A stretch of DNA of 64,000 nucleotides from Megamerina dolium (taxonomy: Eukaryota > Arthropoda > Insecta > Diptera > Megamerinidae), in NCBI GenBank assembly GCA_963854835.1, contig OY978525.1, forward strand, positions 2,809,501 through 2,873,500, read 5' to 3'. Position numbers and translations under genes: made by a program. The notes under the pieces are model-generated. The model saw only the letters and a list, made by a program, of their open reading frames with translations, searched no databases and was not told where the DNA came from. This document shows positions 12,401 to 27,400 of this stretch, piece by piece; position 1 is the first letter of the stretch, and every line of letters starts with the position of its first letter.

Positions 12401-15400
12401 AGTATGTCCTCATTTGGTTTTTTGACAAGTCTCTACAAGTACGTATCTATTCACCTTGAACTTGATACTTGGACTCCTTTTTGCCTAAATACCTACAACA
12501 GGCATGTGTTAGTAATCACAATAGTCGTCTTGTCCCAAAAAGGTGGATTGCAGCCAAGAAGCTCTGATTGCGTGTTTATACAAATCATTACGAACAGAAA
12601 AGGAGGCCCTTGACCGGACATACGCATAAATGAATAATTTCTTACAACTTTCATATTACTTGTAGTTTGTATTTTCCTGTGAAATTCTTATAGTGCCAAA
12701 AAAAACAAAAACACAAAACAAAACACATTCACCTCATTTATGGTCTAATTGTAAATTGAGGATATTTTTTGCCACATGCCTACATTTTGCTATATTTATG
12801 ATACATTAGGGAGGTTTGCAAATATTTGGGGGGAAAAATGTAAAGTTGTCTATAGAGCTAGCGCCATCCTACAACTGGTATATAATTGCGTTTATTGTGA
12901 TGAATGAAGTGATGAATTAGTTCTAGGTGCCCCAATTTTTGGTACTAACAGTTTGGAAGTACCCTGGATTAAATTTTCAGTTTCTATAACACCCTAATGT
13001 TGCGTGCGGGAGATGATTAAAAACTTCATTTTTCATAATACTTAACTTGAAATATATTGCATATAGTGTGAGTATTTCAATGGCTGAATGTCGCCATGCT
13101 TCAATTTATTTATTTCCCTCCATCTTGTTTATAATCGTAGTATTTTTGTAGGCACTCATAGTATTGCTATTTTGTTCTTGCTTGTTCTATTATACATAGT
13201 ATACACGAGTGTATTTAGTTGAGGTAGAGCTGATGAGGTGATTTGCATTTGGCGTGCTAATTCATTATATTATTTTATATCAGTTTTATAGTAACTTGGT
13301 TAAAAGTATTTTCGACATTACATTTATTATCCTCCAACTACATTGCTTTTATGATTTTTTTCTTTTTTCGCTTTTACAATTTGGAATTTACTATTTTATT
13401 GTGACCCTAAAGTATGCCTAAATTGTATAAGCATGTAGTAAGTACATGAAAAAAAATGTTGGAGTATGTATTTAGATATTTTTGTTTTAATTAAATTCTA
13501 TTAATGACAACACATTTTTTTCTAACTTACAACTTTAGCAATAGTACAATGCCAAATGGTTGCTTTTTGGGAAATATACTTTAGTATTGATTTATTAAAT
13601 TAGAGCAACGCCTTTGTTCTAGTTCGAATTCATATTGAATAAGTTCACTTTGGTTCTCAATACTCAACCATTGGTTAACTAAAGAGTTGAATTGAGTTTG
13701 CATTGGTTAAATTTCTTTGCTGTAAATGGATCCAGTTTGGAGCTGTTTATCTCGACAACAAGAGGATTACGATAATTTTCTTGTACACTGACCCCAACCT
13801 ATTTTTTACTGGAGAACATTTTTCTAGAACATTGTTTGGAGTTTTTCTCATCCGTTTAGGTTTTTAATTCAGCCTCTTTTGAGTATCTGCTTTGGAGACT
13901 ATAGAGGTAATGATTTAAAAATATTCAAAAAATGTATTATTTTCTGTAGAACAATTGAAACTGCATTGTACTGGGGTTTTTGGGGTCGAGGAATCCGAAT
14001 GTGAGGTTTGAAAAAAAAAAATATGTGACACTTATAAGCCCCGAAGGGCTCTTCGGTCGTACTTCTCTTCCATTACTGTTGTGCGTGTTAAATTTTGGAC
14101 ACTATTAGAAGGGTCCTACTTATTTTAGCCGTTTCCGAACTGCAGAACTCTTGTGGCATCACTTTTTCTGAGCTTTGTCACAGAGTTCTTTTAAAAGCTT
14201 TTACATGGCATATTGTTACTGCCAGAAAATTTGCAAATTGCTTGCCAACAGGTGGGTACCGTTCGAAAGACAAATCTTTTCGATATTAAATTTGTTATGC
14301 TTCAGCCGGGGATTAAACCCACGACCTACAGATAAGAAGGCCGACACACTAATCATTAAGCTACGGCACGGGTTATACTTTAAGAATCCTCAGCAGAGGA
14401 CGCTATGGACGAAAAAGAGAAAAGGGCATTGTTTTTTAAGTAACTCTTTTCATAGGGACTAAAAGGATAAAAAAAACGCTAAACAACAAAACTACCCTTC
14501 GTCAAAAAAAACCTTACCCTGAGGAGCAATAAGGTCTTCAACACAGCACTTCCTCTTTCCAACAAGCCTATGCTGATAAGGATCAAAACAATTTTTTTTT
14601 TATTTTGCCTCACTTTGTGTAATTATGCATAGTATGATCCTGTAATTTTTGTAATTTCATCACAAAAAAGTCGCCTTCATTTTAACAGCGAAAGAAACAA
14701 TTTTTGAAGCCGAATTCTCCTTTTATTTCTATTTTTGAAAGTAGGATTTAATAGTGTATCCAAATTACATCCACAGTAATTAATTGAAATCAAAATCCTG
14801 ATTTATTGCGTCTATTTTCCGCTAATGGAGCATTGGAAATGTTCATTCGAACATGTTTTTCAAGCCTAAAAATAGGAGGCATAAAAAGTTTCACTCAAAA
14901 GTTTCAATGATGTCAAACGGTGGAGAAATTGTCTAATTTTAATTCGACAAAACCTTAGATTACTTTGTAGAGCAGCACCATATAATCTTCATATTGATGT
15001 CGGAAACTCTCGTACACATTACTTGTCTAAAATAATTTAGGTAGCACTACGCTTGCGCGTTGGACTTCTGTGGTTCGAAGCAAATTCCTACTCGATTATT
15101 GAGATAGTATTTTTTGAATATATATTTTCTTTTGTTTGGCTCAAACTTTGTCCAACTGTGTGTTATTAAGTAATTGGTAACTCTTCCTATAGTAAAATAT
15201 GCACCATGAAAACCATGAATAAAAAAAACATTATTGTATCAAACATTGTACTACTGATAACAAGCAATTGGCAACTCTAGCAATAGTGAAACATGCACCA
15301 TGAAACCATTTTTAAAAGAACTCTCTGACAAAGTTCATAAAAAGGTTATGTTTAAAAAATGTCTGTCGTTCATAAGTCTTCTCAATTATTGTTCAAACTT

Positions 15401-18400
15401 AAGAATCTAAATATGAATGGTGTCTGAAAAAAATTATATAGACGAATATCTTGAATTTCCTCAACTTAAGAGTCTAGTAATCGTATAATTTATCTATCCT
15501 CGCATATTAAATAATAACTTTTTCATACCTTTTATAGTACATATAGTGTGTCTGCGCGGAAAACAATATTCAAAAATCATGCGACATAATAAGTTAATTA
15601 CATATAATTCAAGAACAAATAGTCACAATTATCATACCACTGTGTGGGCAGGAAGTGTACTCGAAACATTATAAATGCTGCTAAATTGTGTTTCAACGAT
15701 AAAATAGTGAAAGTTAATATACCAGTAATTTTATTTTCCCAATTTCGATTCCATATTTTCTCTTTTATTTAATTACATTGTAAATATTTCAAGCATAAAG
15801 TTTGGGAATCACTCAAAAATAGGACTCCATGTTTATAGAGGTTCGCCTTTCTGCCATGTTCATATGTTCATATTAGTAAATAATTTTAGTTGATTTGTTT
15901 ACATTGATTAATAATAATAATAACAAAAAAAACATGTATATGATACTACATTTTTAGGAAGGTAAATAAATTCGTGTCAATATCAAAAACATTATTAATA
16001 TCTCATATTAAAAGTACTGTTTTAGGGTTGCATTGCATAGTCGAAGGCGCTCTATATCGATGAGTATGAGACTAAAAATGTGAGAGTGAGAGAGAGAGAG
16101 AGAGATAATATCGTATGTAGACGAAATGTTGTTAATGGCGAAATGTGAAAGTTCAAAAAAAATATTCAGTCATGAAATAGAATTTGTTAATCATATCTGA
16201 CCGCGATGGTATTGATGTTTAATTATTAATGCGTTAAAAGATTAAAAATTTGTTTGACATTTTCTATTTGTTGTTTTTTTTTTAAGTTGAAATTATTGAT
16301 TTATTTAATGAAAATAAATTATAGATTGTATATTATAGTGGCATGAGGAAAAAGTTGCAGTTGTTTCCTTTTAAAAAATTTTGTGTTTATTTTCAGATGA
16401 CTTTAACGATAGCCGCTTTTGAGATCGTGCACCAAAAGTCATCTAAAAATCGGAAAATATATGAACATTTTTATCATTTTGACCAAAAGGAAGAATTACT
16501 CTCTAGACAGAAAGTTTGTATTTGAATATACAGGTTGATTTTTTAGCAACTTTCTTTTTGGAAACACTGTTTTTGGCACCTCAGCTATTTTCGTGTAACA
16601 TGTTACTGTCAAACATGTTCAATTTGGTCTAAAATTTAACCATGAATCGACTTGCAAACGAACAACGCTTGCAGATTATTGAATTTTATTATCAAAATTC
16701 ATGCTCGGTTCAGAAAATGCATCGTGCACTTCTTCAATTTTATGGTGAGTTTGGGCGACCTTCTAAGGAGGCTATTCGGAATCTGGTGACTAAATTTCGC
16801 ACCAAATTTACATTATTGAACATTAACCCACCACACCACATTAAACACCAAACCACAGAGTGCGGATAATGGAAAATATCGAGCTGTATCCCCCCAGTGC
16901 TGTTGAAACGTGGAAAATTTTGAGGAAGTATTTGGGTGTAAAACCTTTTAAAATATAGCTGGTGTAAGTATTGAAGCCATTCCACCTACCACAACGGCTA
17001 AATTTTGGTGAATAAGGGCTGGGAAAGTTGGATGAAGATCCACTTTTTTTATCGGGAAATTGTGTTCAGCGACGAAGCTCATTTCTGGTTGAATGGATAC
17101 GTGAACAATCAAAATTGCAGTGAAGAGCAGCCAGAAGCATTGCAAAAACTACCAATGCATCCCGAAAAATACACTGTTTGGTATGGATTATGAGCCAGTG
17201 GCATCATTGGACCGTACTTTTTCAAAGACAACGAAGGCAGGAACGTGGTTTCAATAAGACGGTGCCACATGCCACACAGTATGCGAAACAATGGCCCAAT
17301 TGATAGGCGAGTTCGGTGAAGACGTTTATTTCACGTTTAGCGCCGGTCAATTGAGCCTAGATCATGCGATTTAACGCTTTCAGACTATTTTTTGTGGGTC
17401 TATGTAAAGGCTCATGTCTATAGCGACAAACCCAGAACGGTTGACGCACTGGAAGCCAATATTGAAGAATTCATTTGTGAGATACCGGCCGATATGTTGG
17501 AGAGAGTATATCAAAATTGAACGCAGCGTATGAACCATTTGGGGCGAGGCCAACATTTACATGAAATCATCTTTAAACATTGAATTATATAGATCATTCT
17601 ATCGACTCAAATAAAGATTTCTTACATTTCTCTAAATTTTATGTGTTTTTTTTAATCAAATCCGAAGGCTCTTAAAAAATCACCCTGCATGTGGTGGAAG
17701 GCATCGAAGAAGACAGCGAAACTTTCGGAGGAAGACAAAAGTGATGTAGAACCAGTCTGCGTTTGAATATTCCGTTGGCGTCAGTCGAAACAAAAAATTA
17801 AGAACAAAGATGACGGCTAAAATTTATTGTATTTGACCATAATCGATAATAACTTGTAATGGCAAAAAATGTAGTTAAATACTATAAATGCCATAGACAC
17901 ATTTTGATTTGACATTACTTTCATACGCTTATAAAATTGATTGCTAAAGTGCGTGTGCATTTTTCATGTACCTGAATGTAGTTCACACACGTGTCAAGGG
18001 TCAATTGCTTATGGATCAATTGCTTATGGGTCAATTGCTTATGGGTCAATTGCTTTCCGATACATGTCCTAGTTAAAAAACTTCCATTTTATAGGTGATA
18101 TTTATTGGTAATCATCCGTATGATATCTATACAGATTATTTTTAACTTACTGAACATCTATCGTGCATCCATTTGACTTAATAAGAAACATAATCCGAAT
18201 ACTACACATTCTGTAGTATTCGAAGTCAGTGCACCTATTATATGACTGAGGGCTAATTGTTGTAAACAATACTTACTATATGCACGTGCATATACAATAC
18301 ATTACATTCGTAGGTACATAGCAATACAAATATAATTCTTCGCTGACTTTATTATAATCCTAGCATAACATTGATGGTATGGCAACGAAGTTTTGAGTAT

Positions 18401-21400
18401 AAAAACAATCATTAAATATGGACTCTTTGACCGATAGTTCAATTACCTTTTAACAATATGTACATATACCACTTAGGTACTTGTCCATTATTAATCTTAA
18501 TGGCTAAGTAATGTGTTTAATTACCAACTAGTACTATTAATGTATGCATGTAATTTATTTTTAGCAAAACTTGCATTGATTTTTGTTTTTTTAATACCTT
18601 TTTCTTGTATTGAACTGAACTTGATTCATTGTAAAGCAAAAAAATAAAGTTGGTAGTCGTTAGCATTAAAACTCTGCTTACCTACGTACGATATAATGTA
18701 ATCAACTTATTATTACAGTGTTTTGCTTCTTACGATTCTGTGAAGGAAATCTCAGTTTCGAAAACCAGCTCAAACCACGATTAAGTCAGTGGGAGAACAA
18801 ATGTTTCTTCATCATTAACTATGATCAAGTGAATTAGATTGAATGTGAATGTGAATGCAAATGTATATACATTAGGGGTGCCAACTTTATCACTTCTAAT
18901 TAGTCCCGAATGATTTTAGATATTCAAAAACATCCATAATTATTACCAAACTTTAAAAATATATATAAAAAATTGTAAATAAATCAATATTTTTAAATAC
19001 AATGCATTTTTTGTAATGTGCTAATGCGAGTATACACAAATATTTTTTCCAAAGAATGTTGTTAAATTTTGTTGTCTCGAGGTTGCGGTACAAGAATTTC
19101 GCATTCATAGAAGTGGATGAGAATTATTACTATGTGAAAATTGTTATTACTTTTTGTGAAGGTTTCGTTTTTTTCAGTTAAAATCGGTTCTCATAAGAAT
19201 TTGATAATTATTGTTCAATTGTTGAATGCTTATCATGGGAAAGACGTAAATTAATTAGAGCTTTTTGCGTTATGTGTAACGGCTTGGAACAGAAGAATAA
19301 GAACAAGAACAAAAACTGTTGAAAGTTGAGTAATATTATTTGGAAAATGTGTATGAAAAATTGATGGGAAAAAATGAAGAAAAACATTTTTTTCGAGTTT
19401 CCTTCGTAATTTTTCTATCCACCATGACGAGAAGAATTGTTTTCTAATAATTTTCCCCTGAACGCTCTGATAGACCAAACGCGGTAACAATACCTTGGTA
19501 TGTTTTACATGAACTTTTACAAACGAATAACCTAATATCAAAATGGATGCCGTGTTTTCTAACAAGTGATCAAAAACAACAACACATTGATGATTTTTTC
19601 GTGTTTTCTAACAATTGATCAAAAACAACAACAAGTTTATGATTTTGGAGATGTTTTAACGAGCTCCAAAGAGTTTTTGCAGCAATTAGTAACTGCTGAT
19701 GAAGCATACATATATCCAACAAAGAGATGGATTGAATCTAGTGAAAGCCGAACTAAAACATTAAAAACCACCTCAATCAGCTGGAAAAGTTTTGGTTACG
19801 GTTTTTTTTTTCAAACATTATATCATATAATAGTAATGGCACTATCTTCAACAAAAGTGTCATGCCGTTAGCCTATGTCGATGATATTGACATAATCGGC
19901 ATGTCCACGGGAGCAGTCTGTGTAGCATCCTCAGAGTTGGAAAGAGAGTCGCGTCGAATGGGACTTACGGTGAAGGAAGGCAAGACCAAGTACCTAGTAT
20001 CAACAAACAAAGAGTCCCAGCGTCTTGGACAATACGTCACTGTTGACAATTACACTTTCGACGTGGTGAAGGACTTCATCTCCCTTGGAACCAGCATCAA
20101 CAACTGTAATAACGTCAGCTTGGAGATATTGCGAAGGATCACATTTGCTAACAAATGCTACTTTGGGCTAAACAAGTGATTGAGAAGTCGGGGGCCTCTC
20201 TCGAGCAACGAAAACCACACTACACAAGTCTCTCATCATGCCTGTCTTTACATATGGCGCCGAAGCTTAGACAATTTCCACCTCTGATGAGAGAATGCTC
20301 GGAGTTTTCGAGAGAAAAGTCCTACGCACTATCTTTAGACCTATATGCCTATAACAATGAGCTTTATGTACTGTATGCCGACACCGACATAGTAAAACGC
20401 ATTAGAATTCAGCTATTACGCTGGCTAGGTCATGTTAATCGAATGGAAAAACACGCTTCGGCTAAGAAGGTGTTATATTCGGAACCCGCTTATGGACGAC
20501 GCAGAAGAGGCAGAACTAACCTCCGGTGGAAAGACCAAGTACTGGAGAACTTGTCAACGCTTGGAATGCTAGATTTGGCCTAAATCGATTTTCGATTTTA
20601 ATGGGCACATAAGTAAGTAATTTAGTAATATGGCTTAATATGTACTTTTATGTACAACTTTGTCAGGAAAACCCTAATCTTTTCCATTTTTAGCATATAT
20701 TCAGATAATTGTGAGTCCAAATAATAGGTTAGGTTAGGTTATGGGGACACTCCCTCCACTGGGGACTGTCTTCCACTCTAAGAGGACACACTTAGGCCAG
20801 GAAGTCCCATTCTGATACCACCGAGCTTCTCTTCCAATACTGTTGTGCGTGTTAAATTTGGACTGCAATATAAGGGACCTACTTATATTAGCCGGTTACG
20901 AACGGCAGAACCCTTGTGACATCACTTTAACTTAGTTTTCCCACAGAGCTCTTTTAAGAAGCATTTTTGGTAAATTGTTACTTCCGGAAAAATTGCAAAT
21001 TCTTGCCTGCAGGTGGGTACCGTTCGAAAGAAAAATTTGTTCGATATTAAATTTTGTTATGCTTCAGCCGGGGATTCAACCCACGACCTACAGATCAGAA
21101 GGCCAACTCACTAACCACTGAGCTACGGCACTCACTACAGAAATGTAGAAAAAAAAACGTAAAACGCAACAAATGTATTTATTTGTAAAAAATTAATATG
21201 AATTTTCTAACATAATATATTATTTATTGCACAAATAAAATGCGGGCTCCTCGGCATTGGCAGTTCCAACGTACAAGCAGCATGTATGTAAATATTAGCG
21301 ATTAAAATCGGTAAAATCTCATATGCACACATTTATATAATTTCCATTAGTTGTAGTGAGTAGTTTTTCTTTTGTTTTCTAAATGCTTTTGACAATGATT

Positions 21401-24400
21401 TGTTTTTGTTTACAATGCGCCCTTATTTTAACAGCGTAGTGCATGCATGTATAAGGCAACACTAGTGACACCTCCGCCACCAACACCACCACCACCACCA
21501 CTAAGTACAGCCGTTAATAAATCCATGTGAATAAATATGCACGAATTGAAAATTTATGCCTATGTACTCGTATATATCATACATACATAACTACATACTA
21601 TAAAATACATATGTACACTTAGTTTCGTTATTGTTTATTTCGCTGAGCATTTATTTATTGTGTTGCCCACATTTTACACTGAAGTGCAAATGTACGAGTA
21701 TATGAGACATTATTTAAATATTAAAACTTACATACTCGTTTGTATATGTTGCACTTACATTTAAGTACAACCGAAGGCATTAAAATGTTTAGTATAATAG
21801 CACTATAGAATAGGTTAATGTTTAAAAATAATAATTGCATTTGAGTAAATGCATTTAACTCGTAATAAAATTTATCGTCATACCTCACATATGCATGAGT
21901 AAATTTCATTCAATAATTTTCTAATGTATTAATAACAATTTATTCGAATTGACAATGAAATAAAAATAGTTAAAAGCCTGCCAAGTTGTTTTAAAGTTTT
22001 TTTTTTTTTTAAATATATAATCTAAGTTTTAGCTTTACTAGCAAATTAGAGAAACTTTGTTAAGGAAAAGTTCTATTACATAATTTTACTTCGATTGAGC
22101 TATACTATGTGTCTTATTTTATAAAAAGTAAATTATAACTGAAGAGATTTATTTTAAAACTCGAGGCAATCTATTACTTCTGTGTTGACGGGTTTGAAAG
22201 CAATTTTATTTAATTGCAACAAATTTACAAATATCGGGTAATTGAATAACTTCTTACTGGTTCCCGACAGCATTTGACAGTAGATCACACTTTAAAAACA
22301 GCGTTTCCAACTTAAAAGGTAGCTAGAGCACAATCAAGGCGCTTGATTCGTTCATCACAACATCTAACCTTATTAAATAATGCAGAGAAGGCATGGTAGC
22401 GGCTGCTATTTAACACAATATTATCTTGATCTGGGTTCTAGGACATCGGAACATATGTGGAAGAAAATACAGTAGCGCATAAGCTTACTCGAGCCGATTC
22501 TGCATTGTGGGAATCTCAGGTTGTACTCAAATTAACACCATTGAGTATGGTCAAGAGTAAAATCTCAAAAACCGAACTCAAAAGGACTAGTGAGAGATAT
22601 TCGAACTGTACCCACCTGTCGGCAAGCAATTGGCAATTCTTCAGGCAGTAACAATTTGCCATGATAAAGCTTCTAAAAGAACTCTGTGACAAAGCTCAAA
22701 AAAAGTGATGTCGCAAGGGTTCTGCCGTTCGGAAACGGCTAAAATAAGTAGGTCCCTTCTAATACTGTCCAAAATTTAACAACGCACAACAGCAATGAAA
22801 GAGAAGCTCGACCAAAGAACCCTTCGGGGATTTAAGTGCCACAAATTTATTTATTTATTTTTTATAACTCAAACTGAGTGGAATCATCACTGCTTCTGGC
22901 CGCCTATTGGAGAGCCTATTGGAATTACTGATTTAACTTCTCTGCAAATATCCAACACTTTGGAGGGCGATATAAAACTCACGGGTAACACCAATATTCG
23001 ATAGCATTAAAGAGCTGATCAGAACGTATTTGAATGACCTACTGAACTACTTCAACCGAACGAAATAAATATAAATCGTTTAGACATACAAGGGTGGGTC
23101 AATAAATTCACGAAAATTAAAAAAAAAACATTCTATTCGACATAGTCTCCGTTTTAGCTCCATACACATTGTCCTATATTTCACTAATGTTTTGCAACCT
23201 TCCAAATAATTCGACTTAGTGCAGTGCATTTCTTCGTGGTCGGAAATAGAAAATAGTCGTAATGAGCTAAACGTGGAGATTCGTGAAATTTTTTAAACTT
23301 GTTACTACGAACTTGTGTGCCGATGCATTATCCTGGTGAAAAATAACTTTTTTCTTGTCAATCGTGCCGAATCGATTACACTGTGACACAAATTGAGGGT
23401 CATTGTCTGTGGGCGAAATAATTCCACCTCAGGACGAAATAACTAGACATATATAGTACAACTTTTAAAACTTTTTGTATTCTCAGGCCGATTTTGCAAT
23501 TACTATATGTACCCAAACAAAATATTTCGCTCCGATATGAATTTTAAACCTTTTTTCCCCCCTTATTTCAAAAGTCGTCAGGCAAAAAATTGCAAATTTG
23601 GCCTGAGAATGCAAAAAGTTTTGGAGGTTTTACTATATGGTTCCATAATCGCTGTCTCCGCAATATTATGCGGATATTCTGGCCCGACGTTATAAGCAGC
23701 GCTGATCTTTGGACTGCGACCAAACAAACACTTGTCCATATAGAAATGCGTCACCGTAAAAGGAAGTGGATTGGGCACACACTGCGTAAACTCCACGATG
23801 ACATCACAAGAACAGCATTGAACTGGAATTCTCAAGGCAGTCGCAAGCGAGAGAGACTAGCCAATACATGGGGACAACAAGTTGAAACAGAAGCTCAAAA
23901 ATCAGGCCGTTCTTAAAGATAAATTAAACTTTTAGTTTTAGATAAATTAAATTACAATTTGTTTGCTGTTACCCTGTGTTCCACGTAGGAACTTTGGGAA
24001 AATATATAGTATATTATGGGTCTAGGTCTTTCGTACTAAGGTGGAATCATTCCGCACGCACAAATACTCTGTCACACTTTATCGAACAGCTTAGCATAAT
24101 ATGCGCCCAAAAAAAAAAACTGGTTGGCTGATCCATCTTCGACTTCGATCCACTAAAAGAAGTTCGGCTATTTCTTGAACCTATTGAAAGTCATATTGTA
24201 GGTGATGAGTGTCGAGAATACTAGAAGATACCCTCTATATATAATTACGAATACTGTCTTAGCACACTCAGAATGCCTGAAATGTTATACAACATGCATG
24301 CTTACCTTTGTCATAGAGCGAATCGATTTTTTTGGACCAAATTTTTTTCATTCCACCCTAACATGCATTGGCTACTAGTATGAGTGTGTAAATATGTATG

Positions 24401-27400
24401 AATTAACATTAATATAATGACACTAGAGTGTAGTAGTTTGCTTACTAACACGCTCCGCCGCATCGATTTTATAATTAAAGAAATTTATTTAAGAGACACC
24501 ACTTGATTAAATTAGAAATTGTCATCGTTGAATCGTATCATATTGTATGTGCATACGAGTATATCTACATATGAGTATATCATGAACAATGTTTTGATTA
24601 GCCTTTTCACAAGAGTAATCTAAATAACAAATGTATTTTATGTGGGTTTTCATATAAAAATAAAACAAAAACGTTCAATGTTTGAGGAAAATTTCTTTAG
24701 AATAAGACAGCAAGGGTGTTTGGGGTTGTTCAAATATACTCATACCTGTGGGTTTATGATAATTTACATATGAATATGTATTAACTACCTATATACATAT
24801 ACTTCTTATATGAAGTATATCGAAAAAGCTCATTAAAACCAGTGAAAGTTGAAGTATGTAGGCACTTGTTTATTTATGCACTGAAAGTAACTAAACTCTT
24901 TATTAAAAATCTCCTTACAGTCGGCTGGGGCCGACCAAACTATACCCTGCATATGTAGATTTATATATAAAAAGTTTACTCGAATATCCAACTTTTCTTT
25001 TATTTCCACTTTTCGAGAAACAATTTTTGCATATACTACTAATTTATACCCGAAATATGGTTGACTTTGACGAAATAAAAGGATTTTAAGATAATTCCGA
25101 GGCTTAGTATGGGAGCTATATAAAAAGTGGGCGTGGCTTATCACTTTCTAGTAAATCCAATTAATTTTTCAATGTTAATCCACACCTTAAATTTGGTGTC
25201 CTACGTTGAATAGTTTCTAAGTTATGGTGGTTAACATTTTTGTTTAATTTCCACAACTTTGTATGGGAGCCCCAATAAGAAGTGGGCGTGGTACGCTGAT
25301 TTTTCGCCAGATTATTTCCGACTACGATATTAATTTAAGTGTCAATTATGGTTATTCTAGACAGAAGATTGCCGAAGTTACAGCTGTTTCAATTTAAAAT
25401 TTGTATGGAGGCTACGATAAACACTGGGCGTGGTGCGCCCATTTTCTGTAAGCCTAGTTGCTGGTACAATACTAATCCACACCTTAAATCTCGTTATTCT
25501 ACGCTGAATAGTTTGCAAGTTATAACCGGTAACATTTTTTTTAATTTCCGCAACTTTGTATGGGAGACCCAAAAAGGAGTGGGCGTGGCATATTGATTTT
25601 CTGCCATATTATTTCTGACTACCGTGTTAATCCAAGTGTCAATTATGGTTATTCTAGACAGAAGATTGTAGAAATTACAGCAGTTTCAATTTAAAAGAAG
25701 TACAGACACTTTGTATGGGAGCTACGCTAGAAAGTAGGCGTGGCTCATCCACTTTTGGTGAGGTTATATAGTAGTATAATATAACTCTATGTGCAAAATA
25801 TTGTTGTCCCAAGTGGTATATTGTGTGAGTTACAGCAAGTTAAAGATTTTGAAAATTTCGAGGTTAGTCGCTTTGAATGCTTGGTGTGGGCGTGGTTATT
25901 GACCGATCATGCCCAATATCAATCCCCTCCGTACCCTTGGATCATAGATTACTTATGCCAAATTTCATCGAAATAGCTCAATATTTACTCAAGTTATCGT
26001 GCGAACCAGCCAGGTGACAGACAGACGGACGGACGGACGGACGGACGGACGGACGGACATCGTTAAATCGAAAATTTAATCGACGCTGATCACGAATATA
26101 TATCCATGTCTATATCTCCGGAGATTCCTTCAAGTGGACACAAACATCTGACCGAAATGAATATACCATGCATATTGCATTATGCAGGGTATAAAAACAC
26201 TGATAAAATTAGTGATTAATTAGCTGCTATTGTGACAAGTATAGATGTGTGTGTAGTTTCGTTTTGTTTTTTTTTTTTGTCACTTTGCTGATTAATGGAA
26301 AATTTGCAGAAATTGTGAAATTCATTTCAAGGATACAAGTAAATAAATCATTATAAATAGATTTTAGTTGAACTGATTGTTGATCATAATGGGATGATAT
26401 TTCTTTTCTATTTACATATTTTTGAGATTAAAAAAATAAAAACACCTGAATATCTAAACTTGACAAAATATATATACAATATAGCCCATACGAATAATTG
26501 ACCTTGAACAGAATATTAAGAGTAAGAATATTATTTCAGCGCCAGAAATAACACAGCCACATCAATACTAAATAAATATGATATAATGCGTGTATAAAGC
26601 GTCGAAACATTTAAAATTCAAAATGATAAATATTTTATTTCAAGATTGAAAGGTTACACTATTCGATAAGAAATAAATTAACCATTAGTGTGACCACTTT
26701 TTTAATAGATTTGAGCCTCCTAAATTCTCAAATCGCATTCAACAAATTTTTTGTTTTCGGCTTTTCGAGTTCCATTTAAATTTCGTTACTTTTTTCTTTT
26801 GAAAGTTAATTTTACTATTTGAATCACAAATTGAGCTCTGATCATAGGTAGTTAGGGTAGTTAGGGTAGTTAGGCTTTTTAAAGCCCCATTGTGATATGA
26901 TTGTAAAAGCTATCAAAATGAAGACAATCCAACAAAGAACAATTCAAAATAATAAAAGTTTGCAATAAGTGCATTGGATTACGTGAAAGAGGAAAAATTG
27001 TGAAAAAAAATTTCGCTTTTTTATGGGAAAATTATTATCGAAAATTTTGTTAAAAAATAGAGGAAAATAGAAATCGTTAAAATAAAAATTTAATTATATT
27101 TTTTATGTAGAGTTCATTATTTTACAAACAAAATAAGATCCCGATGAATAAAATCTATAAATAAATACACAAGTTATGAGCAATTATGTGAAAGTATTGA
27201 AATTTGAATTTCTTTCATTTTTAACCGAAAATCAACAAATATTCTTATACCTGCTCAGAAAGCACTTCTAGAAGAGTCGAATATATGAACAACTTATATT
27301 AATTTTCACTACGCAACATTTTTTCTGAATATACCCGCTCTCTCCTACGCTTATGCGAACTTTCCTACAAAACTGACATTAACTAAAATAAAATTTGCTT

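Noticed and set aside
19251..19565. 104-aa minus-strand ORF
   Set aside because: No recognisable domain and lies next to LINE debris within the kinesin intron; not supportable as a gene.
20726..20745. TTAGG telomeric repeat remnant
   Set aside because: Diptera lack TTAGG telomeres, the run is only about three units, and the same tail lies inside a SINE bounded by target duplications at 39218-39633.
26018..26058. CRISPR-like or satellite array
   Set aside because: A simple GGAC tetranucleotide run without spacers, inside a eukaryotic repeat.
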